Below are positions 24,601 to 34,700 of a stretch of DNA of 64,000 nt, one piece after another. The position numbers and the translations under genes are program-made. The stretch spans positions 6,417,284 through 6,481,283 of the forward strand of contig NC_046358.1 of NCBI RefSeq assembly GCF_004027225.2. Direction: 5' to 3'. Origin of the DNA: Strigops habroptila (taxonomy: Eukaryota > Chordata > Aves > Psittaciformes > Psittacidae). The notes under the pieces are model-generated. The model searched no databases. It saw only the letters and a program-made list of their open reading frames with translations, and was not told where the DNA came from. The number at the start of each line of letters is the position of its first letter. Positions within the stretch are counted from its first letter, which is position 1.

Positions 24601-26502
24601 AGTGACCTATAATATCAGCAGCATGACCCAGAGCACTATGATGTGTGGGCAGTAGATTAAGTCAAATTCTCCAGTGGCTTAGTTCAATAAGAATGGTTGG
24701 GCCTCGATGTGTAATAAGATTTACGGTCTTGGTGTGTGCTTTCCAGACCTTGCTAATACAGAGGTGACCATTTCCTCATGACTGACTCTCAGGCTCTTGA
24801 CATGTTGCCTTGGCAGTCAGCAGCTGGACACTGTGCATGCCTCTGCATAATATTTACTAGATAATGTCATATTTGAACCAGAAGTTGTAGTTTCCACCTT
24901 AGTTTATCACAGTAGTTGGAGTATACATCTTAAATCGCTCTCTCTTCTCACCTTAATATGCAAATCAACCTCTTGAGTTGCCAGTGTAAAGTTGGAGCCA
25001 TTCATTTCAGTCTCTCATGTGGCAGCATCCGTAAGGCTGGATGCATAAGTAGAGACTTTTTAAATACAGATGCACTTGCTGGTCTGCCTGTCTTTACCTA
25101 TTAGAACAAAAGTAAGTGTCCCATGTTTATATACCCGTTATAAATGCTGAGGATACAAATAAAATTACCATGAGCAAAAAAGTGGTGAGAGGTGTTGGGT
25201 AGAAGTTCTGGAGATTGTCATCTTCTGGTTAGCAGTGGCTGGACATAACCTGAGCAGCTCTAGAGCACCAACACTGTTTCTCAGTGATGTACCCAGGCAG
25301 ATGCAAGCCCTTAACATGAGGGATTGACAATAGATAAGGAGAGTGGTTTATTTTCTATGATCAAGTCAATTGGTTATACTTTCACTGGAACTGTCCAAAA
25401 AAGACACATTAGTTCTACATTTTGTGGTGTTTTTATGAAGCCATGAGCTGTGGGTGAAAATAGTAAAGCTGAAACCAACAGGGTCTGGAGATCAGCATGA
25501 AGAGGTTTAAAAAATGCAGGAAGGTTGCCATCTTTATGTAAGAACCTGAATGTTACAGACATAGCTACCATCTCCTCCTTCGTGAGAGTTTCAAATTCAG
25601 ATATAAGCAGTTTTTCACCCTTGAAACATCATTTGTGGGCTTTTTTAAAAGTTACCTTACCCTGGCTCGTCACTGATAAGCTGGCTAGGTTACTACCCCT
25701 TCTAAGAGAAAGAAGTGGCCACAAAATAAGGTTTTCAAGTGAGGAAGGGCTTGTTTTTCTTTTCAAGTGCCCCTTTATTTGTTGAGAGGAGGAAGTGATG
25801 TTCCTGCTAAAATGCATGTGAAAGCGAAGGCTGTATCCATTAGCAGCATGCACACACACTGTCAGCAGTCAGCTGCAGTAGGATGCCTGAGTTTGCAGAT
25901 CTGAGCTAAAGAAATTTCAGCAATGTAATACTAATAGAAAAAAATAATAAGAACATATAATTGGAAGTTTCCCTTCAGAAGGAACACAAAAGGATGGAGC
26001 TGTCTGTGTTCATTTGCAGAACACCTTGGGATGAAAGGGGGCCATACCAGGTGACAGCAGCCTGCAAATATCAATTCTCTTGTGAACACAGCCCTAAGAT
26101 TCTTTTTCTTCTGGGCTGGGAAAGTGGAAGTGTAGCTGCAGCCTTTTCTCTGTACTTAGGATTTAGATCTTTGAATCTCATATTCCTTCTTTTGCCTTCT
26201 TTTGTTCATAAGCTTGAACTTATTACTGCTTTTCTGTCTCACTGCAGAAATGCATGGAAATGAAGAATACCATCCTTGCAAAACAAAAGGAGATGCACAG
26301 CTCCTTGGAGAAGGTAAAACAGCTGATCCGCCTCATCCAAGGCATCGACCTTTCAAAACCCATAAACTCTGAGGTCAATTCAGTAGCCATCTCCAACGGC
26401 ATGGACTCCACTAACAATACTAATGCTGCCACCTCCACCTTAGCCCCCTCCCCTTCCCAGAGCTGCATGGTGAACTGTAACAAGGGCGATGAGACTAAAT
26501 AA
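429..26502 (+). CDS. PHF21A: PHF21A (BHC80), 3' part of gene, spliced
   Basis: Thirteen exons join without a frame break to 628 residues plus stop: 429-629, 4097-4351, 6118-6204, 8422-8718, 10595-10693, 11528-11579, 12356-12435, 12919-12979, 15419-15582, 22142-22297, 23857-23932, 24264-24367, 26248-26502. All introns are GT-AG. The N-terminal roughly 50 residues lie upstream of the window. Counting from the first codon here, the protein has a Gln/His-rich part (about 22-67), a long Pro/Thr/Ala-rich middle, an AT-hook (RKRGRPPKY, 375-383), a C4HC3 PHD finger (440-481) and a charged coiled coil (about 500-590). The order and sequence match vertebrate PHF21A as I remember it. In mammals the protein reads unmethylated H3K4 in the LSD1-CoREST-HDAC complex and silences neuronal genes outside neurons. 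Identification is near certain; exon edges rest on splice consensus and phase. Confidence 0.96.
630..4096 (+). other. PHF21A: PHF21A intron
   Basis: AT-rich intron of about 3.5 kb, GT at 630 to AG at 4095-4096. Only short chance reading frames are present, and I recognise no repeat or RNA gene. Confidence 0.75.
4097..4351 (+). CDS. PHF21A: PHF21A exon: Thr/Ala-rich segment
   Basis: The exon is 85 codons, phase 0 at both ends. It begins [20 protein letters not shown] and ends in [11 protein letters not shown]. It is low in charge, rich in Thr, Ala and Val, and closely follows the vertebrate orthologue. The donor is TTG followed by GTAAGC. Confidence 0.96.
6118..6204 (+). CDS. PHF21A: PHF21A exon: proline-rich segment
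   Basis: The exon is 29 codons and ends in PRPNFLPQ. The acceptor is a tandem NAGNAG (TAG at 6115-6117, CAG at 6118-6120). Splicing at the first AG keeps a Gln that the mammalian protein has; splicing at the second removes only that residue. I chose the first. Confidence 0.93.
6298..7186 (+). mobile_element. CR1 LINE fragment with reverse transcriptase remnant
   Basis: About 0.9 kb in an intron of PHF21A reads as the 3' part of an old CR1. It keeps a decayed reverse transcriptase core (a FADDA-like stretch near 6337-6351), the usual CR1 3' blocks (for example the part resembling ggcttgttcagtttagagaa near 6815), and a worn end near 7180 of the type gtctgtgattatgaaattc. Several gaps and stops show it is dead. 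Edges are approximate. Confidence 0.8.
8422..8718 (+). CDS. PHF21A: PHF21A exon: central Pro/Thr-rich segment
   Basis: The exon is 99 codons, phase 0 at both ends. It opens [19 protein letters not shown] and runs through an [14 protein letters not shown] stretch to NVEKQ. A strong polypyrimidine tract precedes the acceptor at 8420-8421. No domain is visible; the middle of PHF21A is known as low-complexity and probably disordered. Confidence 0.96.
9433..9573 (-). mobile_element. CR1 LINE 3' end fragment
   Basis: The plus strand shows atcatagaatcatagaac, then the reverse complement of the CR1 3' tail (gaaagggaccttaaagctca) and the caggttgctcaaagccccat block. The element therefore lies on the minus strand inside a PHF21A intron. 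About 140 bases remain. Confidence 0.88.
10595..10693 (+). CDS. PHF21A: PHF21A exon: linker with [10 protein letters not shown]
   Basis: The exon is 33 codons, phase 0 at both ends. It has an acidic start ([12 protein letters not shown]), then a Pro/Lys stretch. The first ten residues differ from the mammalian protein more than the neighbouring exons do. The acceptor AG is at 10593-10594 and the donor GT at 10694. Confidence 0.95.
11528..11579 (+). CDS. PHF21A: PHF21A exon: [17 protein letters not shown]
   Basis: A short 52-nt exon, phase 0 to phase 1, coding for the highly conserved block that opens the region leading to the AT-hook. The donor is GAAG followed by GTAGGG. Confidence 0.95.
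12356..12435 (+). CDS. PHF21A: PHF21A exon: basic region upstream of AT-hook
   Basis: An 80-nt exon, phase 1 to 0. It codes for a strongly basic run ([10 protein letters not shown]) and [12 protein letters not shown]. Together with the previous exon it restores the frame exactly (132 nt). Confidence 0.95.
12919..12979 (+). CDS. PHF21A: PHF21A exon: start of AT-hook
   Basis: A 61-nt exon, phase 0 to 1, coding [20 protein letters not shown] plus one base. It carries the basic arm of the AT-hook. The Gly-Arg-Pro core comes from the exon at 15419, so the choice of the next exon decides whether an AT-hook is made. Confidence 0.95.
15319..15341 (+). CDS. PHF21A: PHF21A alternative 23-nt microexon (ANEDHWPK)
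   Basis: The microexon lies between CTAG (acceptor AG 15317-15318) and GTATGT (donor at 15342). Spliced after 12979 it reads Ala-Asn-Glu-Asp-His-Trp-Pro-Lys and leaves phase 0, which joins in frame to the PHD exon at 22142. It replaces the AT-hook core and the 54 codons after it. A very similar peptide occurs at this place in the neuronal mammalian PHF21A isoform, as I recall. Spliced together with the AT-hook exon it would shift the frame into a stop within about 15 codons. TGC triplets at 15291 and 15313 fit SRRM4-type control. Confidence 0.85.
15353..15392 (+). promoter_or_regulatory. Candidate PTB-type splicing tract (CTTT-rich)
   Basis: A 40-base pyrimidine run with repeated CTTT units and long T tracts lies in the 77-nt intron between the microexon and the AT-hook exon. 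CUUU-rich RNA is the usual binding sequence of PTBP proteins, so the tract may repress the microexon or support the AT-hook acceptor. This role is inferred from position and composition only. Confidence 0.45.
15419..15582 (+). CDS. PHF21A: PHF21A exon: AT-hook core and Ser/Pro-rich linker
   Basis: A 164-nt exon, phase 1 to 0. Its first codons give GRPPKY, which with the preceding RKR makes a canonical AT-hook (minor-groove DNA binding). The rest is FGALTPTSP and a Ser/Pro/Thr linker to the PHD finger. It is the alternative to the 15319-15341 microexon. Confidence 0.95.
19649..19725 (-). mobile_element. CR1 LINE 3' end fragment
   Basis: Plus-strand text runs attcatagaatcatagaatg, then ggaagggaccttaacatcat and tccaacccc. 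This is the reverse complement of a CR1 3' tail of about 80 bases, in a PHF21A intron. Confidence 0.85.
20831..20997 (+). mobile_element. CR1 LINE 3' end fragment
   Basis: The CR1 3' block in forward orientation: gctgccccatccctggcag, ttcaaggccaggttggac, the gagcaacctgctctagtgg block, and an end like ctgtgattcagtgattctat. About 165 bases in a PHF21A intron. Confidence 0.9.
22142..22297 (+). CDS. PHF21A: PHF21A exon: PHD finger
   Basis: The exon is 52 codons, phase 0 at both ends, and contains the whole PHD finger. The eight zinc ligands are Cys-x2-Cys, Cys-x2-Cys, His-x2-Cys and Cys-x2-Cys (CSVC, CDTC, HLDC, CPKC). In mammals this finger binds the H3 tail only when Lys4 is unmethylated. The acidic entry GDIHEDFC, which contributes to H3 recognition, is intact. 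Confidence 0.98.
23857..23932 (+). CDS. PHF21A: PHF21A exon after the PHD finger
   Basis: A 76-nt exon, phase 0 to 1: [19 protein letters not shown] and IAYKA. It links the PHD finger to the coiled coil. The acceptor follows TTTCTTTCAG. Confidence 0.96.
24264..24367 (+). CDS. PHF21A: PHF21A exon: coiled-coil region
   Basis: A 104-nt exon, phase 1 to 0. It encodes a highly charged helix, [17 protein letters not shown] then [17 protein letters not shown], with hydrophobic residues at heptad spacing. The donor is ACG followed by GTGAGT. Confidence 0.96.
24368..26247 (+). other. PHF21A: PHF21A last intron
   Basis: An AT-rich intron of 1.9 kb with GT-AG ends. It holds no repeat or RNA gene that I recognise. 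Confidence 0.7.
26248..26502 (+). CDS. PHF21A: PHF21A terminal coding exon
   Basis: 84 codons plus TAA at 26500-26502. It completes the coiled coil ([19 protein letters not shown], then [19 protein letters not shown]) and ends in a Ser/Thr/Asn-rich tail finishing GDETK. The tail differs from the mammalian one more than the coiled coil does. Confidence 0.97.
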   Translation, partial: KCMEMKNTILAKQKEMHSSLEKVKQLIRLIQGIDLSKPINSEVNSVAISNGMDSTNNTNAATSTLAPSPSQSCMVNCNKGDETK

Positions 26503-29500
26503 CACAGTGAAGTTAAGAAGGAGCCAAGGGAGGTGGCGGCGAGGAGGAAGAGCAAAATAACGAAAACTCTAGTAAAGCAAAACTGGATTTCTTCTGGAAA
26601 GTGCAGAATTCTTTAGTTCTTTGGTTCCAGAGAGAGCGTGAAGATGCTTGTGCCAGGCGGCACCGGAGTTTGCCAATTGATCCTTCTTATTCTGTGTGTA
26701 CATGCAAAGTTTGGATCATGTTACATGAATAGTGCCAGCTGGGGGTTCTTTGCCAGCACCATGCCAAGTGAAATAATATATTTACTCTCTCTATATTTTA
26801 CACCAGTGTGTGCCTGCAGCAGCCTCCACAGCCACTATAGGTTTGTTTTATTTTTGTTCGGGGTGAGGAGCAGGGATGAGGGAGGAGAGCAGGTTTCAAA
26901 TCCTTATTTGCAGAACAGTTTGTTTAGCTAGGGGAAAACAAAAACAAATCCAAAGAGCCTGTGGGCTTTTCCTGTTTCTAAACTCTCAGTACTATTAAAC
27001 CAAAAAAAACCAGAAATATAAATTATCAAATCCCAGTGCCCAGAAGGGACAAGTCTATCAAATAAGCAGTATTTACTATTGTTTAGACAGGAGATATACA
27101 AAAGGAAAGGAGATGGACTTTTCACTTAGTAACCAGCACATGTACAGGCTGAGGATCTACTGTCCCAACAGCTTTGGGTTAATCCTATTTCATCACATTA
27201 AACAACAAGACACGCTTTGCAGAATTGGTTTGGGTCCTCACACTCATCCAGAAAGCCTATGTTGGGAATGGGAAGACAAGAGGGCCAGAATCCAGGGTCA
27301 GCTTGGAGCATTGGACGGAGGTGTCCCAAGAGAAAATGTGCATCGATTACTTGAAAATGAGATTCCAACCCTTTTCTATATTTATAAACAACAAAGGTAT
27401 CCTGAACAAAGTAGCACATGACCCAGATGTGTGAACTGAACAGAGAAATGTCCTTTTCTTTCACTTCCTTTCTCTTCTTTTGGTAACAAGAACTAAATAA
27501 GGAATAGAAAAGCTGTTTTTCAGGCTGACAGTCTAATTAAAGAGGTAGATGGGACCTTGCATGGTATAGATTAGAAGTAATAGTGTCAGTGAGATACAGT
27601 GAGTCTTTGTGAGTCCTTGTGTCATCGTTTTGGGCACTGTTTTTTTATGCAAGGGCAAAATCTTTGTATCTGGGGGAAAAAAAAAAACAAACAACTTTTT
27701 TAAATTAAAAAGGAAAATAAAAGCTATTGAGGTCTTCCTAGTGTTACTTCAAATAAGATCAAGGTAAGAAACATTGTAAAAAAAAAAAAAACCTACGAAA
27801 AGTGCTATTTGTTTCCTAAACAAGTGATTTCTATTAAAAAGGTGTCAGAACTGGAGAAAATGCTGTGTCCTTAGAATTTTTTAACACAGACTTTGCTTCT
27901 TTATGATGACATTCTGCTGTGTTTGTGTTTTAAAATCCAATGGGACAGTTTCCATAGCTTATACCATACGTGCCACTGGCTAAACTCTAAAGAGGATCCG
28001 ATCCTGCAGTGCTGGATCTCACCCCACCTGGAGGATCTGTCAGGCTTGTCTCTGCTGTTGCCATATCTCCCCCATTCTTTCCTGTGTTTGTAACCCAGAG
28101 AAAAGCATTTGGTAGTGTGCTCGGGTAAGGCTTTTATAGTTCTGTGATACGGACTGATCAGAGCTTGAGAATGAAAGACAGCAAGTTGGTTGGACTGAAA
28201 TCACCTTCTGTCACATCCTGTTGTTTAAGTTCATCTCTTACGTATAATCTTTTCACTCTGGATAGCAAGAGCTTGCCTTGTGCTCCCTGTTATTGTGGGC
28301 TCTGTCTCAGTTTAGAGTGCAGGTTCTGGTCGCTTAGGGTTGTGTCCCAGAGCTGCCTCGTTTCACTACAGCATTTAAACACTTGGGCAAACCCTGTTTC
28401 CACTGGAAGGACTGGGAAAACTCCCTTGACTTCCAGTAGGAGCAGAGTTGAGCCACTACAGACACAACGTGAGTCCCTGGTGTAGTGCCCTTGAGAGCAT
28501 GCGCTGGGTGGCGAGGCAGGGCTGTTCCTAGTGGAAGATAGAAGAGCTTTGGATTTCAAGGATGCATTTCTGAGCAAGAAGGAGTGAATACTCCAGGCAC
28601 TACAGAGCCTGAGAGAGTCTCTTTACTGCCACAGCCAAGTATGCTTCTGTGGGATCCTTGGAGCCGTTTTCTTCACTCTCCTTTAGGATGCCCTTCTGCT
28701 CCTTAAGGACTGTTATTCCTCCTGTAGGAGTGTGTGCTATTTTCAGCTCTGAGCTCAGAACTGATATCCCGAGTTCTCACATTTGTCTGTAGTTGGGAAA
28801 GTGACTCTTACGAGCACTTCTCAGCTGAGCTTGTGATAACCTTGACTCTGTCTTTTGATGTTTGAGTTCTGTTCTGGAGCTGGCAGAGCTGGAAGGCAAA
28901 GTTAGCTTGAGTGGCAGGGAGACAGGCAGACGATGTCAAAACTGATCAAACTAAAAATGGCCTTGCATCAACTCAGTTACCAGTGGGGGGGCATTACCAT
29001 AGGGCAGCACTGGGCCAGCAACCCATAGCATTGAAACAAAGGGCTGATCATTTCAAGGCATGAAGAGAAAAACCAAACTGAATGTGAGCCTTCTTTCTTT
29101 AGGAAGCCAGCGACTAATGGCCAGATACAGGAGAAACTGCCTGTTTGGCCAGGTTGTTCTCTGTAGTTGGTCACTTGGGTACCTCTTAACATCATTTTCT
29201 GAAGCATCGAGTATGTTCCTGGTAAGAGACAGTCTCTAGGGATAGGTGCACTGAGTCTTCATGGTTCTCATGTTCTTATTTCAGGTGTTACCTTCTGAGC
29301 TCACTTGGAAGCACTTGCACTATTTGGGGGTAGCAGCTATGCCTGGAGACTTGAAAGTCCTTCTGTTTTATTTGCCAGTTCAAGAGGGGATAGAAGCAAA
29401 ATTCATATGTAAATGTGAGTGCAGTTAACCAGCCAGGAGATGTTGAAACGGGTATTACTGCTTTTCTGAGGCATCTGCTTGTCTCCAGCATCAGAGTAGA

Positions 29501-31775
29501 TAAGTATAGACTTTTATGTCCGTTTTGTTACAGCATTTGTGTTCCAGACTTTTAAAGGTTGCCTTTAGTTAATCATTACCAGGCAGAGAAATGATTTTAA
29601 CTTAGACTTTTTGATGCTGCTAGCTAGTTTCATCTCTCTCTGGCTGTTTGGATGCTTTCCCTCCTGGCTCTGCAGCTGTATCAGTCAATAGGCAAGGAGC
29701 ATTCCCAGCATTGCCACTGGCAATGATGCTGCCACATAGACAGGAGTAATTTGGGGTTCTCTCTGCCCAATTAGCAGCAATGGGGTGGTCAGGGAATTGG
29801 CATTTGCTAAATACAGAAGAAAATGGGGGTTTTCTGGCACCTCTAAGAGGTTCCAATCAAGGAAGAAATCTAAACCCTTTGACAGCTTAAAGCTCGAGCT
29901 TGTCTCTTGGGTTTGGATTGGTTTGTTTTTTCTCCTGTAATATCTGACACAGAGTGAGTTCGTACTAAAACTTCTGGCATTTTGCATTTCCAAGTCACCA
30001 TCAATATATTAACTAATTCTTATGTCATTGCTTGTCATTGGTGGGAAATAAGTAGCTTTTAAATCTCTGTTATAAAGGAGGAGATGAGACCACAGAGGAA
30101 GCTTGTATCGGAGCCACTCGTGGCTCTCAGCCCAGTGCTAAGAGCTTTAAGAAGTCACCCTGCTTTGCTCAGAAATAGAGTAAGGATTGCAGAAGTAGTT
30201 TCTTCCCTTCTCCTTGCAAACCTCTTCTTTAACCAGCTGGAAAGGTGTGTTGTGGTCAGAGTGGGAAAGGGAGCATGGGACCTGGCTAAAAGAATTAGCG
30301 TTATCATTAGTAAGCTCATGACCTTCGTCCGGAGCCAGCAGTGGTTTTAGTGCTGTACAAAGCACAGCAGAGGCAGAGCTTCCAGGGATGATTGGCAGGT
30401 AGGGTGAGCAGCACGGGCGATTCTGTGAGGACATCATTAGCCAAGAGTTACCACATTAGTAGGATGAGCTAATGGTTTGCGTGAGCAAAACAAGGACTTT
30501 GTTGCAAGCAAGTTTGTGTCAGTGGGGATATGAATAAAAAGCTGCTAACTTAGAAACTAAAGAGGTGGTAATTTATGGGCAGATCTGTTGGTTTTGCTGT
30601 TGGTAGGAAGCACAGTATTGTATGTGATCCTTCCTAACTGACCAGGCTTAAGAAAGCAAATCTGTATTCCAGCTGTCTAGAAACGTGAACCCCAATTCTG
30701 ACCTCTTTGGCTTCAAATCATCTTCTTCCCTGTACCATTGCAGAGACAGCCCTGAAAAGCAGCATGACCAGGAGGACCCAGAGTGAAACCTCCCTCTTAG
30801 CCCCACCAAGCTGTGGCAGCCCACCACAATACAGGGAGTAAACTCTGGAATTCCCTTCCCATGTGGATCCAGTAGAAAATAATAGTGGTGAATTTGCAGT
30901 GCACATGTTTCTCATTTCCCCCAGCTGGGTTGCACCCTGCCCTCTTTGCTTCTGAAGCACTGATGGTGAATGCGTGTTTTTTAATGACACATGTTTTTAA
31001 GGTACCATATTGAGATGTCAAACCAAAACTCACTCTTTTACTGGGGCTTCCCTCAGCGAGCTGCTCAGATAACCACTGAAACACTGGTATTACACTTCGT
31101 TGTGGACCGTGCCCCTTTGGGCAGAATCTGTTGTGTCTTTTCAGAACTGTTTTGACCCTTCTTCACCTCTGTTTGTCCTCCCTTTGGGATTCGGAAGTTC
31201 AGCCTTGCTGGGTTACTGCAGAGAGTATGTGCAAGAGTCAGGAACCTGGAGAAAGAGGAGGATGCTCTGTCGTGCAGCTAATTCATTTGGCACTTAGGCT
31301 TGCCTGGCCAACAAACTACCTCAGCAAAGGCCATTCCCGAGCGCTCTGTGGATCCTGTAGTTTATGGCATTCAGAAGGCAAAAGGTCTCCAGAGAACCCT
31401 GCCAACAGGGTTCTGGGCTCTGAGGGCCTCACAGTGACACACTGTTGGATCCTTGTTGTCAATGGTCAGACCTGGGCCAGGGAATGCCCTAAGACCCAGG
31501 TGGGATCAGGAGAACACCAGAGCTGCAGACATCTTGTCTCCAGGTTATTGCCGTCTTACTCAGATCCTCCTTTAAGCCTCCGTCCTGTTTGTAACACCTA
31601 CAGAATGGAATGTAATACTTGAAAAATATGACTCTCTCTATCCTTTACCTTTAGCTCCCATTTCCCTCCATGTTTCTCTTTTATCTGGGACAAGAACTTT
31701 CTGCATCATTGTGTCTTGTATAGGCTGAGCACATAGTTGAAACTTGCCAATAAAGAGAATTATTTATACCATGCA
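26503..31775 (+). other. PHF21A: PHF21A 3' UTR (extent inferred)
   Basis: About 5.2 kb after the stop codon without coding potential. Possible poly(A) signals on the plus strand are AATAAA at 27716-27721, 30533-30538 and 31749-31754. I favour the last because mammalian PHF21A has a long 3' UTR. The stretch is AT-rich at first and holds A-rich runs near 27680 and 27778. No repeat is recognised. Confidence 0.55.
31749..31754 (+). terminator. PHF21A: Candidate distal poly(A) signal of PHF21A
   Basis: AATAAA in the context cttgccaataaagagaat, followed by a T-rich stretch. It is the last canonical plus-strand signal before the base composition changes to GC-rich intergenic DNA. Confidence 0.45.
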
Positions 31776-34700
31776 CTGGTAAGCTTGGTAATTACAGAGC
31801 CATGAAAAGACAAACACCTCTCCTGGAGGTTCATTTAAGATGTGGGCTTGTCTCAGAAAACCAAGACCTTACCTGTGTGAGAGTCTGTCTGTATCCCCTG
31901 TCAGTATTACTGAACTACTGAGTAGTGAGTGGTAAAGAGGCTCATTGAGAGCATCGGTGCTGTGCCAGGCCCTGGTGTATCAATGAGAACAGCCAGGACA
32001 GGGCTTCTCCTCTCCCCAGGCCAGAGGTGGGTGCTGCAGGGATAAAGGAAAGGACAAGCCTGAGAAGCAAGAGCAGCGAGATAGAGAACAGGGCTGGAGA
32101 CAGGGAAAAGGAAGAAAGGAAGCAGGAGGATCAAAGGACACGAAGATTACATGGGGTAAAGCAGAGCAGAGAGAAGAAATGGAAAGAGATGAGAAGGAGG
32201 GGAAGTGAGGGTCGGAAAAATCGGGGAGTGAAACAAGGGTCCATTGTGAGGAGACAGGTATTCCTGCAGTCACAGGGCTTGGAAACACAGTGGGAAGACC
32301 AGAACAAAAAGGTCTCTGTCCTGCCTGGATTTCTGACCAGGGTTGGTTTGTATTCCTAAAGCACCAAGTGTGGTGGGAGAAAAGAGCTACTTGGTGAAGG
32401 AGCAGACACCAAGTCATCCCTCACACTGCTGCTGCTGCCGAGCCATCCCATCCTGACAGTGGTTTTCTATCCTGCAGCATGGAATAAGGCAGATTGAGCA
32501 GATCTTGGGGCCTGCTCAGATCTGAACCACATTAACAATGGTCTTGGCTGGAAATACTCCCCAGACTTGCTGAAGGTTCCACTCACCAGCGTGGCTGCAC
32601 CTCTCTGGTTCAAGTGCCATCATCAGCCTGGTTGAAGCCAGTGTCAGCTTCCAGAGGTCCTGGGTCCGGGTGAGTGGAGGAGGTGATGCTGGGCAGGACC
32701 TGTGGCTCGGGTACTCCTCGGCCATCCCATGGAGTATCTGTCCATGGAGATTCCTGCCCTTTGGGCTGCCACATCCAGTAGTTCTGTCCCAAACCTGCTC
32801 CATGCAGCAATGCCTCCCTGTTTACATAGGATCTGGTTTCTTTAGGGACACATGCAGAGAGGCACCTCGCAGTGCAGCCAGACATGGGCATGTGGTAAGT
32901 TTAATGTAGCCCTTGAGGAGCTGAGGGCCTGCAGCCCTCCTGGGAGAGTGCCTGTCCCATCTCTCATGTGTAACCAGGGAGCAAGCTCGGTGTCTGTTCT
33001 TCTTCACCCTGTGCTATCCAAGCAGATGTCAAGTGCTTCAAACAAACAGCCCGATTCCTTGTCTAGGAAGGAAAAGTACTTAAGGGCATGTTTACTATCA
33101 GGAGTGCCTGGAGCATTCAAAGGCCTTGTAAGCTTGGCTCGCTCTGTCCTGGGTGGAGAGGTGGCGGGGAAAGGCAGCAGCAGCAGGGAGCAGGGAGCTG
33201 TGTTGATCTGCTGGTGCCAGCAGAGTTTTCACTCTGGGGAATTTGCATCTTTTTTCTTTTCCCTAAATTTACACTGTCAAATACAGACTTTGACCCATCC
33301 CTGCCCCTCTGGTCGCCTGCCGCCTTCTAGCCATGTTGTTGGAAAAGAAACCGAGATTGTTGCCTCTGTGCTTTGAGAAAGCCCTTTTCTTAGCAAGCAA
33401 CCAGGATGCCCTTGGGGTGCCTGAGGCTGAGCTTAAGCAGGTCCAGCACTGGCACAAGGCTGTGTTCAGTGGCCAGCTTGGATTTGGGATCTCCAGCACT
33501 TGAGGAAGTGCATGGAACAAGCAAGGGCAGGGGCTCCCCTTGCTCCTTGGATCAGGTGGGACATCCCAAAGCTAAGGGGGAAGGTGCTTATTGAACAACG
33601 ACAGACAGAAATCCCTCTGTGCCTCCCATTCCCCTCCACAGAGCAGATACTGGCAGTGTTGACACTGTAAGAGCTGCTCATGGGCTGGCAGGCAGTGGGA
33701 GCAGACACAAGGCAGAGGCACAGCCGTGCTCCGTGCTGGGTGCGGCAGGAGGCTGCATGTTCCTGCTTGCCCTGGGCTGATGTATACTTGCTAACCACAG
33801 TCTCGTGTGTTTCTCCATCCCTGGCATCAAAACAGTGATCGACTCTAGAGCCAGGAGTAGTGTCTTACCCAGCAGCCCCCTTACAGCAGGTACGTTGTCT
33901 CCAAGTCATCCCCAATGCCAAGTGTGCTGAGCAGCCAAGACCCTCGTTAAAGAAGAGTTTGTACCACATAAGCCTCTGCAGCCCCACACAACCAGAGCCA
34001 ACAGGCAGCATGTCCCAGGAGCTGCTTCACAGCAGTTAGAGCTGCAGGGCCCTGCAGGCACCCTCCAACACTGGCAGAGGTGTCCTGGCCACCTCTCACA
34101 GCCCCACAGAAGCAAAGCACAGGTTGTAAGCTCCATTAAAGGATAAAGCAAGGTAATTGGGGTCTGGGGGGGATGACACTGCTATTGAGGCTCCTGCGGA
34201 GGAAGGGAACAACAGTGCTGCATCAGCAGCGGTGGTGCAGTGACGGTGGTGCACTGGTAGGTCTGGCGCAGGTCCCCATGCAGTGTGTTGTGTTTTGGGG
34301 GCTGACTGGGTCTAACCTACAACCACCCTCTCTGTCCTCAGCTGAGGGTTGTGACAGCAGCTCTCCTTGTATAGAGAAAACAGGCCTCAATCACTGTTTC
34401 ACCTCGTGGTGACACCATCTCAGTAGACTCGTTGATACCATCACCACCCCATGTGCTTCCTCCTGTCCCCCCACACCCCAAAACTGAGCTGTAAAGTGGG
34501 AATCACAGCTCAGGGTGGGACCAGGAGCTGGTGCTGAAGAGCATCATATCCAAGCCCTGGTCCCTCCCCAGCCTGCCTGACCCCTCTGGGTGCTTTAGGT
34601 GGGGAGCTCCTAGCCCCAGCAGCCACAGGCCTGGTGCTGCGAGGGGACAAGTGGCAGCTTCTCCCTGCTGGGTTCCGTGGCTCTGCCAACCTCTGTCCTT

